Below are positions 19,990 to 26,041 of a stretch of 26,041 nt of DNA, piece after piece. The stretch lies in IMG/VR virus record IMGVR_UViG_3300033571_008159, positions 1-26,041 of that record; one strand, given 5' to 3'. Numbering within the stretch: position 1 is the first letter of the stretch; each line of letters begins with the position of its first letter. The position numbers were made by a program, and so were the translations under genes. Source of the DNA: a virus. The notes beneath the pieces are model-generated. The model saw only the letters and a program-made list of their open reading frames with translations, was not told the origin of the DNA and did not search any database.

Positions 19990-20472
19990 TTACACTACAC
20001 CTGCATGCTTCTCCGGTGTGCCTGCTTCACAGCAGTTGCTTCTCTCCTTTCCCCGCCCCGCGCGGGGTTTCTTTTTGGGAGCGACATCGTCCATCTTCTC
20101 GATGATGATCTCTGCCCGGGGGCGCTCAGGGTCAAGACCCCAGTACAGGTGGCGCTCCTTAACCTGACGGTCGTTCTCATAGACCAGCCCCTGCATCAGG
20201 TCGAGGATCAGGGAGTCATCCAGATCAGGCCTTCTGGAGGCGTAGTAAATCCACATGGTCACCTTCAGGTCGCCCGACATGAGAGGGGCGATCTCTTTGC
20301 ACTGTTGTTTAAATACAACAGCATAGCCTCGTGCTTTGTCAGACTTGATAAGTCTTGGCATGTTGCCGAAGCGAACCATCTTCCTACTGTTGGCCTTGCT
20401 TGCGGGCTCACCAAAAATAATCATTGATAGTGATTGCAATTCGTTTGGAGTATCGCTATCATTCGTAACCAT
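19990..20472 (-). CDS. rusA: RusA-type Holliday junction resolvase
   Basis: Resolves four-way DNA junctions during recombination and packaging. IIFGEPASKANSRKMV, then a helix ARGYAVVFKQQCKE, and RRPDLDDSLILDLMQGLVYE with NDRQVKERHLY follow the RusA pattern with its acidic cluster (Asp residues of DLDD). The Lys found in the RusA DLDN-K motif is not clear here. The C-terminus is basic (KKKPRAGRGKE). The start is uncertain: ATG 20472 (160 aa, weak RBS) or ATG 20424, which removes 16 residues and sits closer to the family N-terminus but has no visible RBS. It is divergent from the nuclease gene. Confidence 0.78.
   Translation of the reverse strand: MVTNDSDTPNELQSLSMIIFGEPASKANSRKMVRFGNMPRLIKSDKARGYAVVFKQQCKEIAPLMSGDLKVTMWIYYASRRPDLDDSLILDLMQGLVYENDRQVKERHLYWGLDPERPRAEIIIEKMDDVAPKKKPRAGRGKERSNCCEAGTPEKHAGVV
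20426..20462 (+). promoter_or_regulatory. Rightward promoter with inverted-repeat operator
   Basis: TTGCAA (20434-20439), a 17-nt spacer and TATCAT (20457-20462). GATAGTGAT (20426-20434) and ATCGCTATC (20452-20460) form an inverted repeat matching at 8 of 9 positions that covers both promoter boxes. It drives the recombination block at 20493. It also overlaps the N-terminal codons of RusA if the long start is used. Confidence 0.6.
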
Positions 20473-20492
20473 AGACGCTTTCAAGGATGTTT

Positions 20493-21365
20493 ATGAAGAT
20501 CACCAACAAGTTTGATGTGCCACTGCCATTGGTAACTCTGGCCTCCAAGGAATACTACACCAAGGGGGCCGCGCAGTACAGCGTGACTGAGTTGATCAGC
20601 CCTCCAAAGATCAGGAGGTTGCGCGAACGTCACAACGAAGACATTGAGCAGGATGTCGCTGACATGCTCTGGCAACTGCTGGGTTCAGCCCTGCATGTGG
20701 TTATGGAGAGAGGGGAGACCGCTGGGTGGAAGAAGGAGGAGCGCCTCTTTGCAAAGATCAACGGCGTCACCCTGTCTGGTCAGATCGACCTCCAGCAGGA
20801 GACCGACAAGGGCATCGTGATCTGGGACTACAAGTTTACCTCCGCATGGGCGGTGATGAACGACAAGGTTGAGTGGGAACAGCAGTTGAACATCTACAAG
20901 TGGCTGGTGGAGCAGACCGGCAAGAAGGTTGTGGGCCTGAAGATTTGCTCCTTCATCCGCGACTTCAGCCGCCACGAGACCAAGGAGAACTACCCCAAGG
21001 CTCCCATCCATGTCATGGACTTTCCGATGTGGGACAGCCAGCAGACGCAGGCCTATATCGAGGAGCGGCTGGAGTTGCACCGCGATGCGAAGGTTGATTC
21101 AGATTTGGGGGAAGACCTGCGGGACTGCACCCCAGAGGAAAGGTGGATGTCGGACACGACATACGCCGTCAGGAGGGAAGGCAGGAAGACTGCCATCCGT
21201 GTGTTTAAAACTATCGAAGAGGCCAATGAACTGGCCGAGAAGGAGAAAGGCTATGTCGAAACAAGACTCGGAGAACCCAGACGTTGTGTCGGTGACTATT
21301 GCGGGGTCAGCCGTTGGTGCAAACAGCATCAACTCTGGAAGGCAGGATTCCATGAGTCAGATTGA
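20493..21365 (+). CDS. PD-(D/E)XK exonuclease (RecB/Cas4-like), 290 aa
   Basis: MKITNKFDVPLPLVTLASKE, then GSALHVVME and LSGQIDLQ, followed by WDYKFTSAW; the D and DYK residues make the PD-(D/E)XK core, and QLNIYKWL is the Q-x3-Y motif of the RecB/Cas4 branch. The C-terminus has spaced cysteines (RRCVGDYCGVSRWC), which in related proteins hold an Fe-S cluster. The second ATG (20493) has AAGGA 5 nt upstream. It pairs with a single-strand annealing protein, so it may be the phage recombination exonuclease (inference). Confidence 0.8.
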   Translation: MKITNKFDVPLPLVTLASKEYYTKGAAQYSVTELISPPKIRRLRERHNEDIEQDVADMLWQLLGSALHVVMERGETAGWKKEERLFAKINGVTLSGQIDLQQETDKGIVIWDYKFTSAWAVMNDKVEWEQQLNIYKWLVEQTGKKVVGLKICSFIRDFSRHETKENYPKAPIHVMDFPMWDSQQTQAYIEERLELHRDAKVDSDLGEDLRDCTPEERWMSDTTYAVRREGRKTAIRVFKTIEEANELAEKEKGYVETRLGEPRRCVGDYCGVSRWCKQHQLWKAGFHESD

Positions 21366-22032
21366 TCTTCTCAAGGTCAATGTCAACGAACATACCGAGA
21401 ACAAGCAGGGGCTGACCTACCTGTCTTGGGCGTGGGCTTGGGCTGAGGCTCTGAAGGCCGACCCCCATGCAAACTTCCAGATTCAGATGTTTGATGGCAA
21501 ACCGTATCTGGAGATCAACGACACCGCGATGGTGTTCGTGACTGTGTGTATGTTCGGCAAGCCGGTGACCTGCTTCCTGCCTGTAATGAACGGGGGTAAC
21601 AAGCCCATCACATTCTCCGGGCGGGAGGTTCAGACCCGCAACGGCAGGATCATCGAGAAGATTGACTCCTTCAACGTCAACACCGCCATCATGCGTTGTC
21701 TGACTAAAGGTCTGGCCCTGCATGGTCTGGGCCTGTACATCTACGCTGGTGAGGATTTGCCCGAGGGCGATGCAGAGCCTGCCCCCACGGTGGCAGAGAA
21801 AAAGGCTCCACCAGCTATCAGTGAGCAGGACGATGCCAACGCCCGTCTGTTCGCCGAGGGTATCGAGCAGTACATGTTCGTGGCCACAACCGAGAAGGGC
21901 CTGCGTTCGTACTGGAAGGAGAACGAGGTAGCCCTCAACAAACTCAAGGAAACCCATCCCGCCCTCTACGAGGGCATTCTCGCCGCATTCAAGAAGACTG
22001 CGGCACAACTCAAGGAGAAGGCAAATGCCTAA
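21352..22032 (+). CDS. DUF1071 (Sak-like) single-strand annealing protein, 226 aa
   Basis: MSQIDLLKVNVNEHTENKQG, GLTYLSWAWAWAEALK, DTAMVFVTVCMFG, CFLPVMNG, and NTAIMRCLTKGLALHGLG are the conserved DUF1071 blocks, a Rad52/ERF-type annealing family. It would bind ssDNA and pair complementary strands during phage recombination or replication restart. The C-terminal third is a charged helical linker with an Ala/Lys-rich end. The start overlaps the nuclease gene by 14 nt. The trio nuclease, annealing protein and SSB-like protein is the usual phage recombination set. Confidence 0.88.
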   Translation: MSQIDLLKVNVNEHTENKQGLTYLSWAWAWAEALKADPHANFQIQMFDGKPYLEINDTAMVFVTVCMFGKPVTCFLPVMNGGNKPITFSGREVQTRNGRIIEKIDSFNVNTAIMRCLTKGLALHGLGLYIYAGEDLPEGDAEPAPTVAEKKAPPAISEQDDANARLFAEGIEQYMFVATTEKGLRSYWKENEVALNKLKETHPALYEGILAAFKKTAAQLKEKANA

Positions 22033-22333
22033 CTACCCACAAAAAACTTTCAAGCCCCACAAGGACTCGGGAAGCCTCAAGGCCTCCACGATCAAGAAGA
22101 CAGAGAAATCTGCCGACTACTGGGGTGACATTGCCATTGACCTGAACGACAAGACCGCACTGAAGGTCGTAGACGGGCTGACCATTGTCAGACTGTCTGG
22201 CTGGAAGCGCAAAGGCAATGACGGCAAGATGTACCTGTCTTTGGCCGTGAACCGCTATGTGCCCGAGGAAGGCGGAGCAACGGGCCGTCCGCAGAAGGCC
22301 GAGGACTTCGGCGATGATGACATCCCCTTCTGA
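22025..22333 (+). CDS. Single-stranded DNA-binding-like protein, 102 aa
   Basis: MPNYPQKTFKPHKDSGSLKA, DGLTIVRLSGWKRKGNDGKM and YLSLAVNRYVPEEG suggest an OB-fold-like beta protein. The C-terminus DFGDDDIPF has the acidic tip with terminal Phe typical of SSB proteins, used to recruit partners. AAGGAGAAGGCAA precedes ATG 22025. Position after the annealing protein supports an SSB role. Confidence 0.7.
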   Translation: MPNYPQKTFKPHKDSGSLKASTIKKTEKSADYWGDIAIDLNDKTALKVVDGLTIVRLSGWKRKGNDGKMYLSLAVNRYVPEEGGATGRPQKAEDFGDDDIPF

Positions 22334-22335
22334 TC

Positions 22336-22728
22336 ATGGCCCTACAGTTTGAATGCCGCAAGGTCGCCCTCAAGCAGGATCGAACAGGCTTCATCCTGAC
22401 GGTGGCCATACACCCTGACGAAATCCCGGAGGAACTCTTGCGGGACTTTGTCGGCTCCAGATACGGGTGTGCGCTGGTTCGCATCCAAGATGATGAATCT
22501 GCCACCCAGTACAACAACCGTGTCCAGAAGGCGGGGATGTTGTGCCGAGACCACAAGTTCTGGGAATTCCTTGAATGCTCATCGGAGGAGGAGGCCGCAA
22601 CGGAACTCTGCGCCCGATGTGGCATCAATTCAAGAACCGAACTTCATGGTAATGAGGAGGCCAAGGCCCACTTCGATGGGCTTTTGAAAGACTACGAAAA
22701 CTGGCGGTATGACAACCTGCCATTCTGA
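22336..22728 (+). CDS. Hypothetical recombination-block protein, 130 aa
   Basis: MALQFECRKVALKQDRTGFI, LTVAIHPDEIPEELLRDFVG and SRYGCALVRIQDDE follow a pattern I know from small proteins next to phage SSB and annealing genes, function unknown. The middle holds FWEFLECSSEEEAATELCAR, and it ends YDNLPF, an acidic-aromatic tip again like an SSB tail. The start lacks a strong RBS and is coupled to the previous gene, 2 nt apart. Confidence 0.65.
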   Translation: MALQFECRKVALKQDRTGFILTVAIHPDEIPEELLRDFVGSRYGCALVRIQDDESATQYNNRVQKAGMLCRDHKFWEFLECSSEEEAATELCARCGINSRTELHGNEEAKAHFDGLLKDYENWRYDNLPF

Positions 22729-22737
22729 GGAACAACA

Positions 22738-23055
22738 ATGACAGCATCGACGTTTAAACCATTCATGGCTTACCTGTCACAGAAGGACTTGATCAAACTC
22801 AGGCGCTTCTCAAAACAGTCCAAGACCCCGATGGCGCAGATCATTCGGGAGGCGGTCGCCGCAAGGATGGCCTCTGGTGACCCATTCACCGCAGGATTCA
22901 ACTCGGGGGTTGCCAAGTGCATCGAAACCGTGCAAAACATGAGTGTGGCGCAGATGAGGTTCCCCTCCGGCAAATCGTTCGCAGAGGTGGTCAAGGACGA
23001 ACTTGAAAACCAACTCATTGCGGAGGCAGAGCATGAAACTGAGGGGGCAACGTAA
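22738..23055 (+). CDS. Ribbon-helix-helix-like DNA-binding protein, 105 aa
   Basis: FKPFMAYLSQKDLIKLRRFS, then KQSKTPMAQIIREAVAARMA gives one strand followed by two helices, the RHH / CopG plan. The rest is helical (SFAEVVKDELENQLIAEAE). GAGG upstream of ATG 22738. The Phe-Lys near the N-terminus is a GTTTAAAC site. A regulator is likely; the target is not known. Confidence 0.62.
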   Translation: MTASTFKPFMAYLSQKDLIKLRRFSKQSKTPMAQIIREAVAARMASGDPFTAGFNSGVAKCIETVQNMSVAQMRFPSGKSFAEVVKDELENQLIAEAEHETEGAT

Positions 23056-23308
23056 CCAGTGCCAAGGGTGCAAGGAATACTTCAACAGCAACTATGCGTT
23101 CGATAAACACAGAACCGGAAAGCACGGCGTTAACCGCCGTTGTCGGAGTCCTGAAGAGATGCTGGAACTCGGCATGCTCAAGAATCAGGCAGGGTTCTGG
23201 ATATCGAGCGCAGGAATTTACCGAGGAGAAGACGATGCAAGTGACGAAACCGAAGATGGTGCAGAAGGCGGAGAAACTCAAAGCGCCGCTGCTCGACCCC
23301 ACGTTTAA
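23033..23308 (+). CDS. C2H2 zinc-finger protein, 91 aa
   Basis: MKLRGQRNQCQGCKEYFNSN has CxxC, then a 12-residue spacer AFDKHRTGKHG with the His pair, making a classical C2H2 finger. RCRSPEEMLELGMLKNQAGF follows, as in a conserved phage protein set. The last 25 residues are acidic (DDASDETEDGAEGG) and their codons overlap the next gene by 74 nt. GGAGG precedes ATG 23033. Confidence 0.75.
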   Translation: MKLRGQRNQCQGCKEYFNSNYAFDKHRTGKHGVNRRCRSPEEMLELGMLKNQAGFWISSAGIYRGEDDASDETEDGAEGGETQSAAARPHV

Positions 23309-23405
23309 ATACATCAACGCAGCCGCCACGGACGTTCAGTCAACGTGGCGCAAGTTCGGGTGGACCCCGCCAAGTGCGGTCAAGGAACGCCATGAAGCAA
23401 GGTGA
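23235..23405 (+). CDS. Small hypothetical protein, 56 aa
   Basis: MQVTKPKMVQKAEKLKAPLL, DPTFKYINAAATDVQSTWRK and FGWTPPSAVKERHEAR. GAGGAG lies 7 nt before ATG 23235. Its first 74 nt lie inside the zinc-finger gene in another frame. Basic, ending with the RBS of the next gene in its last codons. Confidence 0.62.
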   Translation: MQVTKPKMVQKAEKLKAPLLDPTFKYINAAATDVQSTWRKFGWTPPSAVKERHEAR

Positions 23406-23595
23406 GTCCATTCAAGACATCAGGATGATTGACTGGTACGCCGCCTTCATCCTGATGAAACTCAGCACACTGGACAACACCGCAGACTGGACTGCGTCTG
23501 AGGTGTTTGACAGGGCACAAGCAATGATGGATGAAAGAGAGAAGCGAATTGATCAAGTCAAACCAACCCGAGGCCAGAAGAATACTCAGGGATAA
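23392..23595 (+). CDS. Small hypothetical protein, 67 aa
   Basis: MKQGESIQDIRMIDWYAAFI, then LMKLSTLDNTADWTASEVFD and a charged end. AAGGA 5 nt before ATG 23392. Helical. It overlaps the previous gene by 14 nt and the next by 65 nt. No family recognised. Confidence 0.6.
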   Translation: MKQGESIQDIRMIDWYAAFILMKLSTLDNTADWTASEVFDRAQAMMDEREKRIDQVKPTRGQKNTQG

Positions 23596-23803
23596 CCCTG
23601 ATGGCCTGACTATCAATGAGATGGTGCGCATGATGCCTCAGATACCCAATGAGAATGCGCTCAGACGCTGTCTGTCGAGAATGCCAGATACCTACATCGA
23701 CAGGTGGGTTGGGCCGGTTCGTGGGCAGTACGAGGCCGTGTGGTGCGTGGTCATCCCGCCGCCAGACTGCCCAAAACCAACGAGACCGCTGCGGAGGCGA
23801 TGA
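23531..23803 (+). CDS. Winged-helix-like small protein, 90 aa
   Basis: ARRILRDNPDGLTINEMVRM, then PNENALRRCLSRMPDTYIDR and GQYEAVWCVV suggest a DNA-binding helix-turn-helix with a beta wing. The start is uncertain: ATG 23531, or an in-frame TTG at 23549 nearer a purine-rich RBS. The last base is shared with the next start. Function is not known. Confidence 0.55.
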   Translation: MKERSELIKSNQPEARRILRDNPDGLTINEMVRMMPQIPNENALRRCLSRMPDTYIDRWVGPVRGQYEAVWCVVIPPPDCPKPTRPLRRR

Positions 23804-24129
23804 TGTTTAAACATATTTTGTTGTGCGCTCTATTTGCTAGTCCTGCCTACGCAAGCCAGTTCTGGGACGGCAACAAGTTATTCAATGCCATGAATGGCAA
23901 TCAGTTTGAAAAAATGCATGCGCTTGGCTATGTGATGGGTGTAATTGACAATGATGCAAACAAATCATTCTGCGCACCGAGCACGGCCACTCTGGGCCAG
24001 ATGCACGACATCGTGAAGGTGCAGTTAGAAGGGCGACCAGAACTTCGCCATTTCAATGCTGATGTAATTGTGCGTGTATCGCTGGCCCGTGTGTGGCCGT
24101 GTGACTCCAAAAAGGGCAGTTCTTTGTAA
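23803..24129 (+). CDS. Rap1a/Tai-like exported protein, 108 aa
   Basis: An N-terminal signal peptide MFKHILLCALFASPAYASQ (cleavage likely after AYA) indicates export to the periplasm. The mature part has the Rap1a/Tai pattern: FWDGNKLFNA, ALGYVMGVIDND, FCAPSTATLGQMHDIVKVQL, EGRPELRHF and a late W-PC. That family includes immunity proteins that protect Serratia from its own T6SS effectors, with two disulfide-type Cys as seen here. GGAGG 5 nt before ATG 23803; an upstream ATG at 23800 is too close. Its first codons (Phe-Lys) are a GTTTAAAC site. Confidence 0.7.
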   Translation: MFKHILLCALFASPAYASQFWDGNKLFNAMNGNQFEKMHALGYVMGVIDNDANKSFCAPSTATLGQMHDIVKVQLEGRPELRHFNADVIVRVSLARVWPCDSKKGSSL

Positions 24130-24173
24130 CCCGATACGGTGGCGGGATTTCCACCGGATTTCAGGAGAAAACG

Positions 24174-24404
24174 ATGAGTGAAGCAATCAGGGCACAGGTC
24201 TATGAAATGACCACCTACGTGAAGGACGGGATAAAGTATGTCCCGCATTATCGAAACAGCAACATCTTTGTTGGGCCGGGGTATCCAAGACGTACCCAGA
24301 GGAGATACACAGAGATTGAATTGCAAGAGGCCGGGGCGGTCAGAACCCCATCTTTCCTTTGGTCAAGAGGCTTCGTTGGTGAAGTTTCTGACAAAAACCC
24401 TTAA
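24174..24404 (+). CDS. Hypothetical basic protein, 76 aa
   Basis: MSEAIRAQVYEMTTYVKDGI, KYVPHYRNSNIFVGPGYPRR, then charged segments. AGGAG 7 nt before ATG 24174. Little secondary structure can be seen. No family recognised. A CGGTGG/CCACCG hairpin lies in the 44-nt gap upstream. Confidence 0.58.
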   Translation: MSEAIRAQVYEMTTYVKDGIKYVPHYRNSNIFVGPGYPRRTQRRYTEIELQEAGAVRTPSFLWSRGFVGEVSDKNP

Positions 24405-24419
24405 ACACTGGAGATTGAA

Positions 24420-24620
24420 ATGAGAAAACTGTTTATTGCACTGATCCTTGCCGCCAACTTGGCCCCCAGCATTGCGTTTGCACGGGCCGGTACGCTTGTC
24501 CGGTGTGACTATGTAAGCACATCACAGGGCGGCAGGTACATTGGGACGTATTGTGTGGACTATCAGTGCAGCTACACCACCACCCGGATGTTCACCAGCT
24601 ATTGCCCGTTCAGCATATGA
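24420..24620 (+). CDS. Small exported Cys-rich protein, 66 aa
   Basis: MRKLFIALILAANLAPSIAF is a signal peptide with an ARA-type cleavage site. The mature part (about 43 aa) is rich in Tyr and Thr and has four Cys (RC, YC, QC, YC), suggesting two disulfides. It is translationally coupled to the next gene (ATGA). With the Rap1a-like gene nearby, it forms a small exported-protein cluster. No family recognised. Confidence 0.62.
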   Translation: MRKLFIALILAANLAPSIAFARAGTLVRCDYVSTSQGGRYIGTYCVDYQCSYTTTRMFTSYCPFSI

Positions 24621-24853
24621 GTATCAACACAGGTGGGTCAGCGTTTCCAAATTGGCCGGAATCGGCTTTCCCCAGCACATTTAAGTCATTCGATCCTGAG
24701 ACTGGGCAAATACATCGTTGGGGCATGACCCTGCGCGACTACTTTGCGGCAAAAGCACTTCCGATGTTTAACGGCTCAGGCGACTTCAATTGGTCGGCTG
24801 AACAGGCATACAAAATGGCAGACGCCATGCTCAAAGCAAGGGAGCAGCCATGA
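24617..24853 (+). CDS. Small conserved phage protein, 78 aa
   Basis: MSINTGGSAFPNWPESAFPS, then GMTLRDYFAAKALPMF and AYKMADAMLKAREQP. The MTLRDYFAAKAL pattern with a closing ADAML helix is very common in phages of many hosts and has no known function. Coupled at both ends by ATGA overlaps. Confidence 0.7.
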   Translation: MSINTGGSAFPNWPESAFPSTFKSFDPETGQIHRWGMTLRDYFAAKALPMFNGSGDFNWSAEQAYKMADAMLKAREQP

Positions 24854-25263
24854 ACAAGCCGATGACAAAACAAGAATGGCTTTCTTACATTGAGAAGACA
24901 TGGGATACCGCTCAGAGGGAAGCATGGGGTGAGACTCCGCGCAAGGGAGCAGGCATGAGTGACAGAGAAGCACTGGCCGAGCAGCCAGCACAACAGGACA
25001 ACCCGCACCCGGAGTATTGCAAAGGCTATGCCGCCGGATTGGAAGCTGGGGCAATCAGCGAGAAAAAGTCAGTACAGCAGCAGGAGCCGGTGGCGATCTG
25101 CGAATACTGCGAGAAAGAGCGCCAAGTCATCCAAGCAGAAGGCAAGCCGTGGGTGGGGCTGACGGATGAGGAGCTTCATGGAGTTATTCGCGCTGGTGGA
25201 TACGACAGCATGGAGGAATTCGCCCGCGCCATCGAAGCCAAACTCAAGGAGAAGAACACATGA
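24850..25263 (+). CDS. Hypothetical phage protein, 137 aa
   Basis: MNKPMTKQEWLSYIEKTWDT, then Gln/Ala-rich stretches, CEYCEKERQ and WVGLTDEELHGVIRAGGYDS with AIEAKLKEKN at the end. The LTDEEL plus AIEAKLKEKN ending is a frequent patchwork tail of phage proteins. CEYC looks like half of a zinc site. ATGA overlaps on both sides. Confidence 0.68.
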   Translation: MNKPMTKQEWLSYIEKTWDTAQREAWGETPRKGAGMSDREALAEQPAQQDNPHPEYCKGYAAGLEAGAISEKKSVQQQEPVAICEYCEKERQVIQAEGKPWVGLTDEELHGVIRAGGYDSMEEFARAIEAKLKEKNT

Positions 25264-25625
25264 ACAGAAAAAGTTGCCCCAAGGGAATGGTTGACACTTG
25301 CTGTGAAGACTACGACAACTGCCCCACTAAGCATGACAAAGACGCCGAAATAAAACGCCTCAACGAAAAGATCGAGTTTCTTGCGCGAACCAATATGCTG
25401 TACAGCGATTGGGAACACCGCGAGACACAAGTTACAAGCGACCTTATTCGTAAAGGCATTGAGGCTACAAAAATCAAAGCAAGCGATGAAGCGTTGATGG
25501 AAGTTGCGCTTGAAGCCATCGAAGGTTTTATTCCATACCTTCCACTTGATGACACTGTTCAGATGGCCCGCTACGATCAAGCAATCAAAAGGCTGACGAA
25601 AAGACTCAAGGAGAAGAATGGATGA
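25260..25625 (+). CDS. Hypothetical coiled-coil protein, 121 aa
   Basis: MNRKSCPKGMVDTCCEDYDN has a Cys-rich N-terminus; HDKDAEIKRLNEKIEFLART is a coiled coil. ASDEALMEVALEAIEGFIPY and a final KRLTKRLKEKNG match recurrent phage tail segments. Coupled by ATGA on both sides. No known function. Confidence 0.65.
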   Translation: MNRKSCPKGMVDTCCEDYDNCPTKHDKDAEIKRLNEKIEFLARTNMLYSDWEHRETQVTSDLIRKGIEATKIKASDEALMEVALEAIEGFIPYLPLDDTVQMARYDQAIKRLTKRLKEKNG

Positions 25626-26041
25626 CCACCCAGCTTGTGCGCGACATTATGAAGCTGGTGTCTGATGGCGGCATTGATCCCACTGAGATGCACTGGTTTG
25701 ATGCGACCGGATGCTTTATGGATCAAAGCGAGGAGTCTCAGACACCTTTGCACGACAGCAGGCCACCTTTTCGCAAGTGCATGGTCTGCTGGGAAGGGCA
25801 GTCCAGAAGCCATCAGCGGATGAGAATGTGGCTACTGGTGGCGGGGGATGATCCAGAAGAGGGCATCGTGCTGACTGTCTGGAGGCAGCCAGCCACCCAG
25901 CGCCCGGTGGCGTCGCCCATCATGGTTTACCTCATCGACGATGGACAGATCAGATACGGCCCGATGGATGAGGGGGTTACGATGGACAAGACCGAGGCCG
26001 AGATGATCCTTGGGTTTGTCTCGGCGTGGTACGAGTCCCTA
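25622..26041 (+). CDS. Hypothetical protein, N-terminal part (cut by window edge)
   Basis: An open frame of 140 codons starts at ATG 25622 (ATGA overlap with the previous stop) and runs off the window. MTTQLVRDIMKLVSDGGIDP, then HWFDATGCFMDQSEE, FRKCMVCWEGQS and a beta-rich segment VLTVWRQPATQRPVA. The CMVC pair may be part of a metal site. No family recognised. Confidence 0.62.
   Translation, partial: MTTQLVRDIMKLVSDGGIDPTEMHWFDATGCFMDQSEESQTPLHDSRPPFRKCMVCWEGQSRSHQRMRMWLLVAGDDPEEGIVLTVWRQPATQRPVASPIMVYLIDDGQIRYGPMDEGVTMDKTEAEMILGFVSAWYESL

Larger units (their letters stand above)
548..23812. repeat. Dispersed palindrome TTTAAA, preferred form GTTTAAAC (34 sites)
   Basis: TTTAAA begins at 548, 1300, 2338, 3932, 4248, 4841, 5139, 5432, 6343, 7791, 8177, 8779, 8978, 10134, 11417, 11565, 12214, 12992, 13662, 14740, 15679, 16145, 16885, 17400, 17821, 18058, 18623, 18846, 19931, 20308, 21204, 22753, 23304 and 23806. 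Seventeen are exact GTTTAAAC; 25 have G before and 25 have C after the core. At about 56% GC I expect roughly 2 to 3 TTTAAA and about 0.2 GTTTAAAC. Mean spacing is 705 nt. In genes the core is mostly read as Phe-Lys. No site was seen in the last 2.2 kb. Confidence 0.85.

Noticed and set aside
20056-20076. CCCCG/CGGGG stem followed by T-rich DNA as a plus-strand terminator
   Set aside because: No plus-strand gene lies upstream to terminate; the bases encode the basic tail of RusA.

Overview
The window is part of the genome of a tailed double-stranded DNA phage (Caudoviricetes). It carries both terminase subunits, a portal, a scaffold-like protein and the start of the major capsid gene, together with a primase-helicase, a RusA-type resolvase and a single-strand annealing protein. 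There are no rRNA, tRNA or host metabolic genes, and genes are packed with ATGA/TGATG overlaps. DnaA-box-like 9-mers, sigma70-like promoters and GGAG-type ribosome binding sites point to a GC-rich proteobacterial host, possibly a freshwater betaproteobacterium. The host is inference.

Layout. (1) 1-8716, minus strand: the packaging and head block, read from terS through two small genes (one LexA-type winged helix), terL, a hypothetical, portal, a 65-aa protein, a GroES-like protein, a scaffold-like protein and two head proteins to the major capsid gene, which is cut by the window edge. (2) 8717-9385: a noncoding control region with a leftward promoter, a DnaA-box cluster framed by a 10-bp inverted repeat (candidate origin), a rightward promoter with operator-like repeats, and a long structured RNA leader. 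(3) 9386-11428, plus strand: seven small unknown genes separated by structured RNA. Two gaps are complete hammerhead ribozymes; the leader end and three other gaps carry a conserved two-hairpin motif. (4) 11637-15276: a new promoter followed by a SprT-like metallopeptidase, a MoxR/CobS-type AAA+ ATPase and a CobT-like VWA protein with its own HExxH motif, closed by a terminator. (5) 15303-16884: eight small overlapping genes ending at a terminator facing convergent genes. (6) 16914-20472, minus strand: primase-helicase, HNH protein, AT-hook-like protein, a small acidic protein, a 500-nt noncoding stretch with a candidate structured RNA, and RusA. (7) 20493-26041, plus strand: PD-(D/E)XK nuclease, DUF1071/Sak-type annealing protein, SSB-like protein, then small accessory genes including a Rap1a/Tai-like exported protein.

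The most interesting signals are these. The hammerhead and two-hairpin array has compensatory changes between copies, and the stop codon of the upstream gene lies inside each ribozyme core. The palindrome TTTAAA (preferred form GTTTAAAC) occurs at 34 sites by hand count, about ten-fold over expectation and more evenly spaced than random. The SprT / MoxR / VWA-HExxH module looks like a phage version of a chaperone or chelatase-type machine. A candidate small RNA with its own promoter lies at 19709-19830.

All counts and pairings were done by eye. Functions come from family recognition and visible motifs, not from database searches.
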